44,981 bases of DNA from Amnibacterium sp. (lineage in GTDB: Bacteria > Actinomycetota > Actinomycetes > Actinomycetales > Microbacteriaceae): contig NZ_JAODBE010000038.1 in the NCBI RefSeq assembly GCF_025463795.1, forward strand, positions 1 through 44,981, given 5' to 3'. Positions within the stretch are counted from its first letter, which is position 1, and the number at the start of each line of letters is the position of its first letter. The position numbers and the translations under genes were made by a program. Positions 23,123-34,368 of the stretch are shown in pieces. The notes beneath the pieces were generated by a model. That model made no database searches. It saw only the letters and a program-made list of their open reading frames with translations, and had not been told where the DNA came from.

Positions 23123-24297
23123 TCCCGGCGCTCGCCGCGAAGCAGCGCGAGCCCCGCGCCGGCGGAGACGACCGCGACCGCGCCGAGCAGCGCTCCGTAG
23201 GGCACGACGGCGATGAGCGCCGCTCCCGCGGCGATGGAGACCGTCTGCGGCGTGCTCGTGGCGAGGTCGACTGCGGCGAAGACGCGGCCCTGGAGGCGGT
23301 CAGGGGTGCGGCGCTGCAGCAGGGTGTTCGAACCGACGAGCAGCCATGACAGCGACGCCCCGAGCACGACGCCGCCCGCGATCACCACGGGCATGGACGG
23401 CACGATGAGCAGGGCGCTGCCTGCGGCCAGCAGCACCATGCCGAGCCCGGCGAGCACCGACTCCCCCAGGCGCCGCAGGACGGGGGCGGCGGTGAGCCCG
23501 CCGGCGATGGCGCCGGCGCCCTGGACCATCTGGAGCACCCCGAGGAACGTCGGGGGCTGATGGAGCCCCTGCGCGACCACCGCGAACGGCGCGGTCTCCA
23601 GGAAGCCGACCACGAGCAGCACGACGGCGGTCGCCACGGTCATCCGCAGCAGCGCAGGGACCGCCGCCACGTGCCGGAACCCGGCGGAGACCTCGCGCAG
23701 CCAATGCTCCCGCTGGGCGCGGTCGGGAGGGCGCTCGGCGACCCGGATCGCGAGCAGGGAGACGACCGCGACGACGAACGTCGCCGCGTCGAGCGCTGCG
23801 ACCGCACCGCCGCCCGCGACTGTGAGCAGCCCGGCACCGAGCAGCGGCGCGAACAGGCGAAGCCCCTCGCGGACCGTGCGGAGCAGGGCGTTGGCGTCCG
23901 CGAGCAGCTCGTCGGGCACGATCGACGGCAGCAGCGCGGACTGCGCCGGGCCGAGCACCGTGTACGAGGCGCCGTAGAGCACCATGACGACCCAGACGAT
24001 CCACACCTGGCCCGCGTCGTGCACGAGCAGCAGGGGCAGCAGGGCGAGGCCGGTGAGCGCGTTCCCCCACAGCAGCACCGCCCGTCGGCGCACGCGGTCG
24101 ACGAGCACGCCGGCGAGCGGGGCGCACAGCGACGGGGCGACCACGAAGAAGAAGGTGAGGCCGGCCGCACCGTTCGAGCCCGTGAGCTCCTTCACCCAGA
24201 TCGCCGCCGCGATCAGCAGCGCCGAGTCGCCGAGCATCGAGAACGCCTGCCCGACGAGGTAGAGCCGGGCGTCGCGGATGCGCATCAGGGCTCTCAT
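23026..24297 (-). CDS. MFS transporter
   Basis: MRALMRIRDARLYLVGQAFSMLGDSALLIAAAIWVKELTGSNGAAGLTFFFVVAPSLCAPLAGVLVDRVRRR..., multiple TM segments; 3' end overlaps the convergent exonuclease gene. Confidence 0.88.
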   Translation of the reverse strand: MRALMRIRDARLYLVGQAFSMLGDSALLIAAAIWVKELTGSNGAAGLTFFFVVAPSLCAPLAGVLVDRVRRRAVLLWGNALTGLALLPLLLVHDAGQVWIVWVVMVLYGASYTVLGPAQSALLPSIVPDELLADANALLRTVREGLRLFAPLLGAGLLTVAGGGAVAALDAATFVVAVVSLLAIRVAERPPDRAQREHWLREVSAGFRHVAAVPALLRMTVATAVVLLVVGFLETAPFAVVAQGLHQPPTFLGVLQMVQGAGAIAGGLTAAPVLRRLGESVLAGLGMVLLAAGSALLIVPSMPVVIAGGVVLGASLSWLLVGSNTLLQRRTPDRLQGRVFAAVDLATSTPQTVSIAAGAALIAVVPYGALLGAVAVVSAGAGLALLRGERRDQAKAMGRMPRSGSSGVSRARRSPTASSSSGT

Positions 24298-24896
24298 GCG
24301 CCGGCCTCGGGCGCCTCGATCGGGTAGCCGAGCACCAGCATCTCGACCGGTAGCGCGCCCGCGGGACGGGCCGACGGATCCGTGAGCCGCTCGCGGAAGC
24401 GCGGCAGCAGCAGGTCGACGAGCTCGTCGCCGAGGGCGGCGAGCTCCTCCGCGGTCAGCCAGAAGAGGAACTCGGAGTCCTCGGCGGCTCGGCGCCACTC
24501 GGGCGGGTAGCCGCTCTGCGTCTCGAGCCAGCGCCGGTAGCGGTCGAGCTGGCGCTCGCGCAGCATCCTCGTCAGCATCGAGCCGGCCACCCGCGCATCC
24601 GCGCCACCGGCGTCACCGTCGATGCGCATGCCGAGCCTCGTCACCCGCCAGGGCCGGGACCGGCCGTGCCGCTCCCCCGCCTCCTCGACGAAGCCGTACT
24701 TCGCGAGCTGCCGGAGGTGGAACGAGCAGGTGCTCGGCGATTCGCCGATCCGCTCGCTCGCCTCCGTGGCGGTGAGCGGACCCCGCACCGTGAGCTGCTC
24801 GATCAGCGCGATCCGGATGGGATGCGCGAGCGCCCGCAGCGAACGGGGGTCGTCGACGAGGGGGAGATCGTCGACGGGGCGATGGTGCTCGGCCAT
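24294..24896 (-). CDS. ArsR-like winged-helix transcriptional regulator
   Basis: DPRSLRALAHPIRIALIEQLTVRGPLTATEASERIGESPSTCSFHLRQLAKYGFVEEAGERHGRSRPWRV; start overlaps the MFS gene boundary. Confidence 0.9.
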   Translation of the reverse strand: MAEHHRPVDDLPLVDDPRSLRALAHPIRIALIEQLTVRGPLTATEASERIGESPSTCSFHLRQLAKYGFVEEAGERHGRSRPWRVTRLGMRIDGDAGGADARVAGSMLTRMLRERQLDRYRRWLETQSGYPPEWRRAAEDSEFLFWLTAEELAALGDELVDLLLPRFRERLTDPSARPAGALPVEMLVLGYPIEAPEAGA

Positions 24897-24897
24897 G

Positions 24898-24920
24898 TTT
24901 CGAAAGTACCCTTTCGAAAG
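24898..24920. promoter_or_regulatory. Two tandem TTTCGAAA palindromes (candidate operator)
   Basis: TTTCGAAA at 24898-24905 and 24912-24919 (the latter within perfect CTTTCGAAAG), immediately upstream of the regulator ATG. Confidence 0.6.
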
Positions 24921-24975
24921 ATTCCTTTCAACAGTGCATCGGCCCGTGTCGGACCGTCGTGACACGGTGCCGCCC

Positions 24976-26262
24976 ATGGATCCGCTGCTCCTGCTCATCG
25001 GCCTGCTGGCCGGGACGGCGCTCGGTGCGCTCGTCGTGACCCTGCGGTCGCGCGGTGCCGACCCGCGCCTCACCGACGCCAGGCACGAGAACGACCTGCT
25101 GCGGGTGCAGACCGAGGCGGCCGCCGAGCGGGCCGATCTGCAGGCCGAGCTGGCGAGCCACGAGGCCACGATCGGCGCACTCCGGCGCCAGGTCGCCGAG
25201 GCCGCGGACCGGCATCGCGAGCTGCTCGAGCGCAGTCGCCAGGACGCGGAGGCGCAGCGCCTCCGCGAGGCGGAGCAGTCGCGGGTGCTCGCCGCGCTCG
25301 CTCCGGTGCAGGAGACGCTGCGCACGATGCAGGGCACGGTGCGGGACATCGAGCAGCAGCGCGCGGCCCAGTACGGGGCGCTCGAGCAGCAGCTCACGCG
25401 CTCGCAGGAGACGACGGAGCAGGTGCGGGCCACCGCCGAGTCGCTCGCGGGGGCGCTCCGCAGCAACTCCGTCCGCGGGGCCTGGGGCGAGAGCCAGCTG
25501 CGCCGGCTGGTGGAGGCGGCCGGGCTCACGAACCGGGTCGACTTCGACATGCAGGTCACGACGCGCGACCAGGACGGCGCCCGCCGCCCCGACCTCGTCG
25601 TGCGGCTTCCGGAGGGCAAGTGCATCGCCGTCGACGCGAAGGTTCCGCTCGCGGCGTTCCTCGAGGCGAACGAGATCCCGCCGTCGGCGCAGGGCGCGGA
25701 GGGCGCCCGCCGCGAGGCGCTAATGAAGGACCACGTCAAGGCGGTGCGCAGCCACATCGACGCGCTCACCGCGAAGGGGTACTGGAACGATTTCGACAGC
25801 CCCGAGTTCGTGGTCGCGTTCCTGCCGTCCGAGTCGCTGCTGTCGGCGGCCCTGTCCGCGGATCCCTCACTGCTCGAGTACTCGTTCGGCAAGCGGGTGG
25901 CGCTCGCCTCCCCGGTGAACCTCTGGGCGGTGCTGAAGACGGTCGCCTACACCTGGACCCAGCAGGCGCTCACCGAGGACGCGAAGAAGCTCTTCGACCT
26001 CTCGCGCACGCTCTACGAGCGCGTCGGCGGCCTCGCGGCGAAGGCGGACAAGCTGCGGGGCGCGCTCGAGCGATCGGTCGGCGCGTACAACGAGTTCGTC
26101 GCGACGCTCGAGACCCGCGTGCTCGTGACGGCGCGGCAGATCAGCCGGCTCGACGCGGCGGCGGTGCTCGGTGAGCCGACGCCGATCGACGTCGTGCCGC
26201 GGCCGCTGACGGCGGCGGAGCTCGTGTCGGACGAGCGGCCCCGGCTCAGCGCGGTGGAGTGA
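24976..26262 (+). CDS. rmuC: DNA recombination protein RmuC
   Basis: N-terminal TM plus coiled coil, then GAWGESQLRRLVEAAGL...RRPDLVVRLPEGKCIAVDAKVPLAAFLEA...PVNLWAVLKTVAYTW. Confidence 0.95.
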   Translation: MDPLLLLIGLLAGTALGALVVTLRSRGADPRLTDARHENDLLRVQTEAAAERADLQAELASHEATIGALRRQVAEAADRHRELLERSRQDAEAQRLREAEQSRVLAALAPVQETLRTMQGTVRDIEQQRAAQYGALEQQLTRSQETTEQVRATAESLAGALRSNSVRGAWGESQLRRLVEAAGLTNRVDFDMQVTTRDQDGARRPDLVVRLPEGKCIAVDAKVPLAAFLEANEIPPSAQGAEGARREALMKDHVKAVRSHIDALTAKGYWNDFDSPEFVVAFLPSESLLSAALSADPSLLEYSFGKRVALASPVNLWAVLKTVAYTWTQQALTEDAKKLFDLSRTLYERVGGLAAKADKLRGALERSVGAYNEFVATLETRVLVTARQISRLDAAAVLGEPTPIDVVPRPLTAAELVSDERPRLSAVE

Positions 26263-26267
26263 GGAGC

Positions 26268-26282
26268 GGGCGGGCGGGCGGG
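26268..26282 (+). other. Minimal-loop G-quadruplex motif
   Basis: GGGCGGGCGGGCGGG, starting 5 nt after the rmuC stop codon. Confidence 0.6.
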
Positions 26283-26326
26283 CGCCCGGCGGCAGGGCCG
26301 TGCCGGGCGTAGGCGGATGTGCCGCC

Positions 26327-26384
26327 TGTAGGCCGGGAGTGCCCGGTTCGGCCTACACCCGGGAACGAAGGCCTACTCCCGGGA
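26327..26384. repeat. Inverted/direct repeat cluster between convergent rmuC and glpX
   Basis: TGTAGGCC (26327) pairs with GGCCTACA (26350); GGCCTAC(A/T)CCCGGGA repeated at 26350-26364 and 26370-26384. Confidence 0.75.
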
Positions 26385-26434
26385 TGGAGCGCGGGCTCGC
26401 CCGACGCCGGAAGCGCCGGATCCGTGCGGAGGGG

Positions 26435-27415
26435 TCAGAGCCAGCGCTCGGCGACGTGGTCGCTGACGATGCGGCGAAGCGTGCCCGACCGGGACCGGAG
26501 CACGATCGACTCCGTGCGGATGATCGGACCCTTGCGCCGCACGCCTTCGACGAGCCCGCCGTCGGTCACGCCCGTCGCCACGAACATCGTGTTGTTCCCC
26601 GACACGAGGCCGTCCGCGTCGTAGATGCGCTCCAGGTCGAGGCCGGCGGCCTCGCCGCGGGCCCGCTCGGCGTCGTCCTTCGGCGCGAGGCGACCCTGGA
26701 TGAAGCCGCCGAGGGCCTTGATCGCGCACGCCGTCACCACGCCCTCGGGGCTGCCGCCGGTGCCGACGCAGATGTCGATCCGCGTCTCGTAACGGGCCGC
26801 GTTGATGCCGCCGGCCACATCGCCGTCGAGCAGCAGCCGGGTGCCGGCGCCGGCCGCGCGGATCTCCTCGATCAGCTCCTGGTGCCGCGGCCGGTCGAGC
26901 ACCGCGATGACCATGTCGCCGACGTCCTTGCGCTTCGCCTTCGCGAGCTCGCGGATGTTGTCGCCGATGGACTGCTCGAGCGAGCAGACCCCGATGCCGT
27001 GGGAGTCGGTGACGAGCTTCTCCATGTAGAACACGCTCGAGGCGTCGAGCATCGTGTGCCGGTCGGAGACCGCGATCATCGACAGCGCGTTCTGCCGGCC
27101 CTGCGCCGTCATCGTCGTGCCGTCGATCGGATCCACGGCGATGTCCGCCTGCGGACCGTCCCCGTTCCCGACGTGCTCGCCGTTGAAGAGCATCGGCGCC
27201 TTGTCCTTCTCGCCCTCACCGATCACGACGACCCCGGCGAAGTGCACGGTCGCGAGGAAGGCCCGCATCGCGTCGACCGCGGCCCCGTCGGCGGCGAGCT
27301 TGTCGCCCTTCCCGATGAACGGCACGGCCCGGATCGCCGCCGCCTCCGTGGCCCGCACCAGCTCGAGGGCGAGGTTCCGGTCCGGCTCCGCCATGAGATC
27401 GACACGCTCGGGCAC
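26435..27415 (-). CDS. glpX: Class II fructose-1,6-bisphosphatase GlpX
   Basis: NLALELVRATEAAAIRAVPFIGKGDKLAADGAAVDAMR...IGEGEKDKAPMLFNGE...DIAVDPIDGTT. Start GTG 27415 or ATG 27394. Confidence 0.95.
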   Translation of the reverse strand: MPERVDLMAEPDRNLALELVRATEAAAIRAVPFIGKGDKLAADGAAVDAMRAFLATVHFAGVVVIGEGEKDKAPMLFNGEHVGNGDGPQADIAVDPIDGTTMTAQGRQNALSMIAVSDRHTMLDASSVFYMEKLVTDSHGIGVCSLEQSIGDNIRELAKAKRKDVGDMVIAVLDRPRHQELIEEIRAAGAGTRLLLDGDVAGGINAARYETRIDICVGTGGSPEGVVTACAIKALGGFIQGRLAPKDDAERARGEAAGLDLERIYDADGLVSGNNTMFVATGVTDGGLVEGVRRKGPIIRTESIVLRSRSGTLRRIVSDHVAERWL

Positions 27416-27526
27416 GGGGTCCTCCTCGGTTCGTGCTCGAAGGCTACCGGGAGACGTCCCATCGGCCCCTCTGAGGTCGCCGTCACTAGACTGCGGGCCG
27501 TCCGGCCCACCCCTGAAGGAGCCCCG

Positions 27527-28558
<1,032 letters not shown>

Positions 28559-28577
28559 GCCGCCGGGCGCACCCCGG

Positions 28578-28982
28578 TCAGGGCGTGGGCGGGAGCTGCT
28601 GGATCGAGTCCAGGTAGGTGGGATCCGCGAGGATCGCGGCCGTGACGAGCAGGCCGGTGACGACGGCGCTCGCCGCGCCGGCCGCGAGCGGGATCCAGAA
28701 CGCGAGCCGGTGGTCCCGGATCCGCGGCACCGAGAAGCCGATCGCCAGCACCAGGCTCGCGATCGCGGCGACGGCCATCGCCCAGCCGATGCCCGTCGCC
28801 ACGTCGACGGGTGTGTACCTGCTGATGCCCCTCGCCTGGTAGATCCGGTCGAGCACCGCCGGAAGGTCACGGGCCTGCGCGACCGCCTGAACCGTGTTGA
28901 TCACGCCGACCGCCAGCAGCCCGACGGTGATCGGGGCGTCCCAGATGGGGACGGTCCGCGCCGGCCGCCTCGTCTCGGTCAC
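28578..28982 (-). CDS. Small membrane protein (DUF6264-like)
   Basis: 134 aa with three or four hydrophobic segments: IWDAPITVGLLAVGVINTVQAVA...GIGWAMAVAAIASLVLAIGFSVP. Confidence 0.75.
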   Translation of the reverse strand: MTETRRPARTVPIWDAPITVGLLAVGVINTVQAVAQARDLPAVLDRIYQARGISRYTPVDVATGIGWAMAVAAIASLVLAIGFSVPRIRDHRLAFWIPLAAGAASAVVTGLLVTAAILADPTYLDSIQQLPPTP

Positions 28983-28986
28983 CGGG

Positions 28987-30039
28987 TCAGACCCGGCCGC
29001 CGAGCGCGCGGGGATCCCGGGCGCCCGACGCGTCGCGCCGCAGCTCCCGCGGCAGGGAGAACACCAGGTCCTCCTCGGCGGTGCGGACCTCGTCCACGGT
29101 GCCGTAGCCGGCCTCCGCGAGCCGCCCGAGCAGCGCCGTGACGAGCCGCTCGGGCACGCTCGCCCCGCTCGTCACCCCGACCGTCGTCGCGCCGTCGAGC
29201 CACGCGGGGTCGAGCTCTCCGGCGTCGTCGACGCGGTACGCCGAACGGGCGCCGTGCTCGAGCGCCACCTCGACCAGCCGCACCGAGTTCGAGGAGTTCG
29301 CGCTCCCCACGACGATCACCACGTCGGACTGCTTCGCGACCTTCTTGATGGCGACCTGCCGGTTCTGCGTCGCGTAGCAGATGTCGTCCGAGGGTGGATC
29401 CGCGAGGTGCGGGAACCGCGTGCGCAGCCGGCGCACCGTCTCCATGGTCTCGTCGACCGACAGCGTCGTCTGGGACAGCCACACCAGCTTCTCGGGATCG
29501 CGCACCTCGACCGTGTCGGCCTCGTCGGGGGAACCGACGAGCGTGATCCGCTCGGGGGCCTCGCCGCTCGTGCCTTCGACCTCCTCATGGCCGCGGTGGC
29601 CGATGAGGAGGATCTCGTAGTCGTCGCGGGCGAACCGCACGGCCTCGCGGTGCACCTTCGTGACGAGCGGGCACGTCGCGTCGATCGCGCGGAGCCCGCG
29701 GTCGGCGGCCGCGGCGACCACGGCCGGTGAGACGCCGTGCGCGCTGAAGACGACGTGCGCCCCCTGCGGCACCGCGTCGACCTCGTCGACGAAGACGGCG
29801 CCCTGCTCCTCGAGCCGCTTCACCACGTGCACGTTGTGCACGATCTGCTTGCGCACGTACACCGGGGCGCCGTACCGCTCGAGGGCCTTCTCCACCGCCA
29901 CGACCGCGCGGTCGACGCCGGCGCAGTAGCCGCGCGGAGCGGCGAGGAGCACCCGCTTGGTCGGGGTGACGGTGCCGTCGGCTACCGTGGGGCGCTCCGC
30001 CGCAGCGGCGGGAGCGACGAGGTCGGCGGGCGAGGACAC
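28987..30039 (-). CDS. ispH: 4-hydroxy-3-methylbut-2-enyl diphosphate reductase
   Basis: [46 protein letters not shown]...[11 protein letters not shown]...[11 protein letters not shown]...[14 protein letters not shown]. Confidence 0.97.
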   Translation of the reverse strand: MSSPADLVAPAAAAERPTVADGTVTPTKRVLLAAPRGYCAGVDRAVVAVEKALERYGAPVYVRKQIVHNVHVVKRLEEQGAVFVDEVDAVPQGAHVVFSAHGVSPAVVAAAADRGLRAIDATCPLVTKVHREAVRFARDDYEILLIGHRGHEEVEGTSGEAPERITLVGSPDEADTVEVRDPEKLVWLSQTTLSVDETMETVRRLRTRFPHLADPPSDDICYATQNRQVAIKKVAKQSDVVIVVGSANSSNSVRLVEVALEHGARSAYRVDDAGELDPAWLDGATTVGVTSGASVPERLVTALLGRLAEAGYGTVDEVRTAEEDLVFSLPRELRRDASGARDPRALGGRV

Positions 30040-30064
30040 ACCGCCGATTCTACGAGGGGCACGG

Positions 30065-31294
30065 ATGACGGACGGCGTGGGGACCGCGGATGCGCCGTGG
30101 GCGGTCGGCCTGCTGGCCGAGAAGCTGAAGGGCTGGATCGACCGGCTCGGTCAGGTGTGGATCGAGGGTGAGATCACCCAGTGGGGTCCGCGCGGCCAGA
30201 ACGTCTACGGCAAGCTCAAGGACCTCGAGCGCGACGCCACCGTGTCGTTCCAGATCTGGTCGTCCGTGCGCGCGAGGCTCCCCGACGACCTGAAGCAGGG
30301 GGACCGGGTCGTGGCCCTCGTGAAGCCCGACTACTGGGTCAAGGGCGGCTCGCTCAGCATGCAGGTCTTCGCGATGCGCCATGTGGGCCTCGGCGACCTG
30401 CTCGAGCGCCTGGAGCAGCTGCGGCGACAGCTGGCGTCGGAGGGGCTCTTCTCCCCTGAGCGCAAGCGGCGCCTGCCGTTCCTGCCGGGCACGATCGGCC
30501 TCATCACCGGCAAGGACAGCGACGCCGAGAAGGACGTGCTCCGCAACGCCCAGCTGCGCTGGCCGAACGTGCGGTTCCGGGTCGTGCACGCCGCCGTGCA
30601 GGGCGACCGCACCGTGCCGGAGGTGCTGTCGGCGCTCCGGGACCTCGACGCGGATCCGGCCGTCGACGTCATCATCATCGCGCGGGGCGGCGGCGACTTC
30701 CAGAACCTCCTCGGCTTCAGCGACGAGCGGCTGGTGCGCGCCGTCGCGGCCGCGACCACCCCCGTCGTCAGCGCGATCGGCCACGAGGCCGACCGGCCGC
30801 TCCTCGACGAGGTGGCCGACCTGCGCGCCTCCACGCCGACCGACGCCGCGAAGCGCGTCGTGCCCGACGTGACCGAGGAGCTGAACCGGGTGCGCCAGGC
30901 GCGCACGCTGATGTTCTCCCGGATGACGCAGCGCCTCGCCCGCTCGACGGACGAGATCGCGGGTCTCCGCGCGCGCCGCGTGCTGTCCGAGGGCGACTGG
31001 ATCGTCACGGGGCGCGAGGACGAGCTCACCCGCTTCGTCGCGCGGGGCGCCGAGCTCGTCGAGCGCACCGTCGTGGCCGCCGAGAGCCGCCTCGCCGAGG
31101 CCCGTGGCCACCTGCGCGCGCTGTCGCCGCTGCGCACCCTCGACCGCGGCTACGCGATCGTGCTCACCGACGAGGGCACCGCGCTCCGGCACGTCGCCGA
31201 CGCCCCGGCCGGTCACCGTCTGACCGTCCGCGTCACCGACGGTGCGATCGCGGCCGTCAGCGAGGGCCCCGCGCCTGTCGGCGACCGCTCGTAG
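30065..31294 (+). CDS. xseA: Exodeoxyribonuclease VII large subunit
   Basis: [23 protein letters not shown]...[24 protein letters not shown]...[60 protein letters not shown]. Confidence 0.97.
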   Translation: MTDGVGTADAPWAVGLLAEKLKGWIDRLGQVWIEGEITQWGPRGQNVYGKLKDLERDATVSFQIWSSVRARLPDDLKQGDRVVALVKPDYWVKGGSLSMQVFAMRHVGLGDLLERLEQLRRQLASEGLFSPERKRRLPFLPGTIGLITGKDSDAEKDVLRNAQLRWPNVRFRVVHAAVQGDRTVPEVLSALRDLDADPAVDVIIIARGGGDFQNLLGFSDERLVRAVAAATTPVVSAIGHEADRPLLDEVADLRASTPTDAAKRVVPDVTEELNRVRQARTLMFSRMTQRLARSTDEIAGLRARRVLSEGDWIVTGREDELTRFVARGAELVERTVVAAESRLAEARGHLRALSPLRTLDRGYAIVLTDEGTALRHVADAPAGHRLTVRVTDGAIAAVSEGPAPVGDRS

Positions 31295-31304
31295 AATCAC
31301 CGCC

Positions 31305-31628
31305 ATGAGCGACGCCCGCGACGATGACCTCGAGGTCCGCCTGATCGAGGTCGAGGAGACCGTCGAGGTGTCCACGGCCGCGCCCACCGACGACATCCCA
31401 GGGATGTCGGCAGCGCCGATCGACGACATCCAAGGGATGTCGTACGAAGCCGCGCGGGACGCGCTCGTCGCCGTCGTCGACCGGCTGGAGCGGGGCGGCA
31501 GCTCGCTCGAGGAGTCGCTGGCCCTCTGGGAGCGCGGCGAGGCGCTCGCCGCCCGCTGCGAGACCTGGCTGATCGGCGCCCGGGCTCGGCTCGACGCCGC
31601 GCGCAGCACCGCTCCCGTCGACGCGTGA
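31305..31628 (+). CDS. xseB: Exodeoxyribonuclease VII small subunit, with N-terminal extension
   Basis: Core [56 protein letters not shown]; start may be 31305 or the internal ATG at 31437. Confidence 0.9.
   Translation: MSDARDDDLEVRLIEVEETVEVSTAAPTDDIPGMSAAPIDDIQGMSYEAARDALVAVVDRLERGGSSLEESLALWERGEALAARCETWLIGARARLDAARSTAPVDA
31391..31442. repeat. Two 19-bp palindromes in a 33-bp-spaced repeat inside the xseB 5' region
   Basis: CGACATCCCAGGGATGTCG (31391-31409) and CGACATCCAAGGGATGTCG (31424-31442). Confidence 0.85.
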
Positions 31629-32284
31629 GCGCGAAGCCCGCGCGCGTCGTCGCGGAGCTCGGCCGACCGGAGACGCCGGAGGAGACCGAGACGCGCGTCG
31701 CCGAGGGGCGGCGGCAGCGGCGGCAGCGGCAGAACGCCCGCAACCTCGCCTACTCGCTGATCGTCTGCGTCGGCCTCGTCGTCGTGATCGTGCTCGCCGT
31801 GCCGCGCGGCTCCCCACCGGCCCAGCCGCCGGTCGACTACCGATCGCTCGCGAGCCAGTCCGAGGACTCGGTCCACCACCCGCTGCTCGCGCCGGCGACG
31901 CCGGCCACCTGGAAGCCGAACGCCGCCGAGCTGCGCGCGGCGGACGGGGTCACCTCCTGGTACGTCGGCTTCGTGCTGCCGAAGAACGAGTTCCTCTCCT
32001 ACACCGAGGGGCTGAACGGCAACAGCACCTGGCTCGCGGATCAGCTCGCCTCGGCGCCTGCGGGCGGCACGACCACGATCGGCGGCCTGCCGTGGCGCGT
32101 GTACGACCAGCGCAGCCTCGGCGACGCGGCCGGCAACGTCGCCTACGCCCTGTCGACGCGCATCGGCACGACCGACCTCGTCGTCGCCGGTACCGCCACC
32201 CCGGCCGAGACACGCTCGCTCGCCGCCGCGCTCGCGGCGCAGGCGGCCGCGAAGGGCCTGACCGGAACGGCGACCGCCCCGTGA
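31625..32284 (+). CDS. DUF4245 family membrane-anchored protein
   Basis: GTG start overlapping the xseB stop; [24 protein letters not shown]...[12 protein letters not shown]...[20 protein letters not shown]. Confidence 0.85.
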   Translation: MSAKPARVVAELGRPETPEETETRVAEGRRQRRQRQNARNLAYSLIVCVGLVVVIVLAVPRGSPPAQPPVDYRSLASQSEDSVHHPLLAPATPATWKPNAAELRAADGVTSWYVGFVLPKNEFLSYTEGLNGNSTWLADQLASAPAGGTTTIGGLPWRVYDQRSLGDAAGNVAYALSTRIGTTDLVVAGTATPAETRSLAAALAAQAAAKGLTGTATAP

Positions 32285-32904
32285 CCGCCCCGTCGCCCTC
32301 CGACGCCTGGCAGCGGCTCGCGGAGGGCAACACCCGCTTCCTCGTCGGCCAGCCGGACCACCCGCGGCAGGACGTCGAGACGCGGTCGAGGCTGGCGGCG
32401 TCGCAGACGCCGCTCGCCGCCTTCTTCGGCTGCAGCGACTCCCGGGTCGCCGCCGAGATCCTCTTCGATCAGGGCCTCGGCGACCTGTTCGTCGTGCGCA
32501 ACGCCGGCCACATCGTCTCCGACGCCGCCGTGGCCAGCCTCGAGTACGCCGTCGCCGTGCTCGCGACCCCGGTCGTCGTCGTGCTCGCCCACGACCGGTG
32601 CGGCGCCGTCACGGCCGCGGTGGACGCGGAGTCGCCGGACGCACCCGCACTGCCACCGCTCATCGCCGCGCACGTGGCGCACATCCGCCCCGCGATCGAC
32701 GCCGTACGGCGCGCGCACCCCGATGAACCGGTCGACGCCGCCGACGTGATCGGCGCCCATCTCGAGGCGACCGTGGCCGAGCTGCTGCGGGCGTCGGAGC
32801 TGATCTCCGCCGCGGTCGCCGACGGTAGCCTGGCGGTGATCGGCGCGCAGTACCGGCTGGCCGAGGGGCGCGTGGAGCGCCGCGTCGCGGTCGGCCTCGC
32901 GTAG
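32281..32904 (+). CDS. Beta-class carbonic anhydrase
   Basis: AFFGCSDSRVAAEILFDQGLGDLFVVRNAGHIVSDAAVASLEYAVAVLATPVVVVLAHDRCGAVTAA: CxDSR and HxxC zinc ligands. Confidence 0.93.
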   Translation: MTAPSPSDAWQRLAEGNTRFLVGQPDHPRQDVETRSRLAASQTPLAAFFGCSDSRVAAEILFDQGLGDLFVVRNAGHIVSDAAVASLEYAVAVLATPVVVVLAHDRCGAVTAAVDAESPDAPALPPLIAAHVAHIRPAIDAVRRAHPDEPVDAADVIGAHLEATVAELLRASELISAAVADGSLAVIGAQYRLAEGRVERRVAVGLA

Positions 32905-32931
32905 CGCGCACCCGGACGTCGAAGGAGCCGT

Positions 32932-34323
32932 ATGACCGGCGAGTACCGCATCGAGCACGACACAATGGGCGAGGTCCGCGTGCCGGCGGACGCCCTCTGG
33001 GCGGCGCAGACCCAGCGCGCCGTGGAGAACTTCCCGGTGTCGGGGCACGGGCTCGAGGACGCGCAGATCGTGGCCCTCGCGCGGATCAAGCGGGCCGCCG
33101 CACTCGTGAACGGCGAGCTCGGCGTGCTGCAGCAGGACGTGGTCGACGCCATCGTGGGGGCGGCCGACGAGGTGGTCGCAGGCCGGCACCTCGACCAGTT
33201 CCCGATCGACGTCTACCAGACCGGCAGCGGCACCTCCTCGAACATGAACATGAACGAGGTGCTGGCGGCGCTCGCGTCGCAGCGCCTCGGGCGGTCCGTG
33301 CATCCGAACGACGCGGTCAACGCGTCCCAGTCGTCCAACGACGTCTTCCCGACGTCGGTGCATCTCGCGTCGACCGAGGCGATGCTCGGCGATCTCGTGC
33401 CGGCGCTCGAGCACCTGGCCGCCGCGCTCGAGCGCCGCGCAGGTGAGTGGGGGTCGCTCGTGAAGCCCGGCCGCACCCACCTCATGGACGCCACGCCGGT
33501 CACCTTCGGCCAGGAGTTCGGCGGCTACGCGCGGCAGATCCGGCTCGGCATCGCGCGCATCCGCTCCGCCGTCCCGCGCCTCGCCGAGGTGCCGCTCGGC
33601 GGCACCGCGACCGGCACCGGCATCAACACCCCGGCCGGCTTCTCCCCGAAGGTCATCGCGATCCTGGCCGAGACCACCGGCCTGCCGATCACGGAGGCGC
33701 TCGACCACTTCGAGGCCCAGGGCGCCCGCGACGGGCTCGTCGAGGCCTCCGGCGCACTGCGCGTGCTCGCGGTGAGCCTCACGAAGATCTGCAACGACCT
33801 CCGATGGATGGGCTCCGGGCCGAACACCGGCCTCGGCGAGCTCCACATCCCCGACCTGCAGCCGGGGTCGTCGATCATGCCCGGCAAGGTGAACCCCGTC
33901 ATCCCCGAGGCGGCGCTCATGGTCGCGGCCCGGGTCGTCGGCAACGACGCCACCATCGCCTGGGCAGGCGCCTCCGGCGTCTTCGAGCTGAACGTCGCGA
34001 TCCCGGTCATGGGGACCGCGCTGCTCGAGTCGACGCGGCTGCTCGCGAACGTGTCGCGACTGCTCGCCGACAAGGTCGTCGACGGCCTCACCGTCAACGT
34101 GGAGCGGGCGCGGGCCCTGGCCGAGTCGTCGCCCTCGATCGTCACCCCGCTGAACCGGGTGATCGGGTACGAGGCCGCCGCGAAGGTGGCCAAGCACGCG
34201 GTGGCGGAAGGGGTCACCGTGCGGCAGGCGGTGATCGACCTCGGGTTCGTCGATCGCGGCGAGGTCACCGAGGAGCAGCTCGACACGGCGCTCGACGTCC
34301 TGTCGATGACGCACCCCGGATGA
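32932..34323 (+). CDS. fumC: Class II fumarate hydratase
   Basis: [28 protein letters not shown]...[15 protein letters not shown]...[17 protein letters not shown]. Confidence 0.97.
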   Translation: MTGEYRIEHDTMGEVRVPADALWAAQTQRAVENFPVSGHGLEDAQIVALARIKRAAALVNGELGVLQQDVVDAIVGAADEVVAGRHLDQFPIDVYQTGSGTSSNMNMNEVLAALASQRLGRSVHPNDAVNASQSSNDVFPTSVHLASTEAMLGDLVPALEHLAAALERRAGEWGSLVKPGRTHLMDATPVTFGQEFGGYARQIRLGIARIRSAVPRLAEVPLGGTATGTGINTPAGFSPKVIAILAETTGLPITEALDHFEAQGARDGLVEASGALRVLAVSLTKICNDLRWMGSGPNTGLGELHIPDLQPGSSIMPGKVNPVIPEAALMVAARVVGNDATIAWAGASGVFELNVAIPVMGTALLESTRLLANVSRLLADKVVDGLTVNVERARALAESSPSIVTPLNRVIGYEAAAKVAKHAVAEGVTVRQAVIDLGFVDRGEVTEEQLDTALDVLSMTHPG

Positions 34324-34368
34324 GCCGGGCCGCGAAGGGGTAGCGTCCGACCCGACAGGGAGGTCGCC

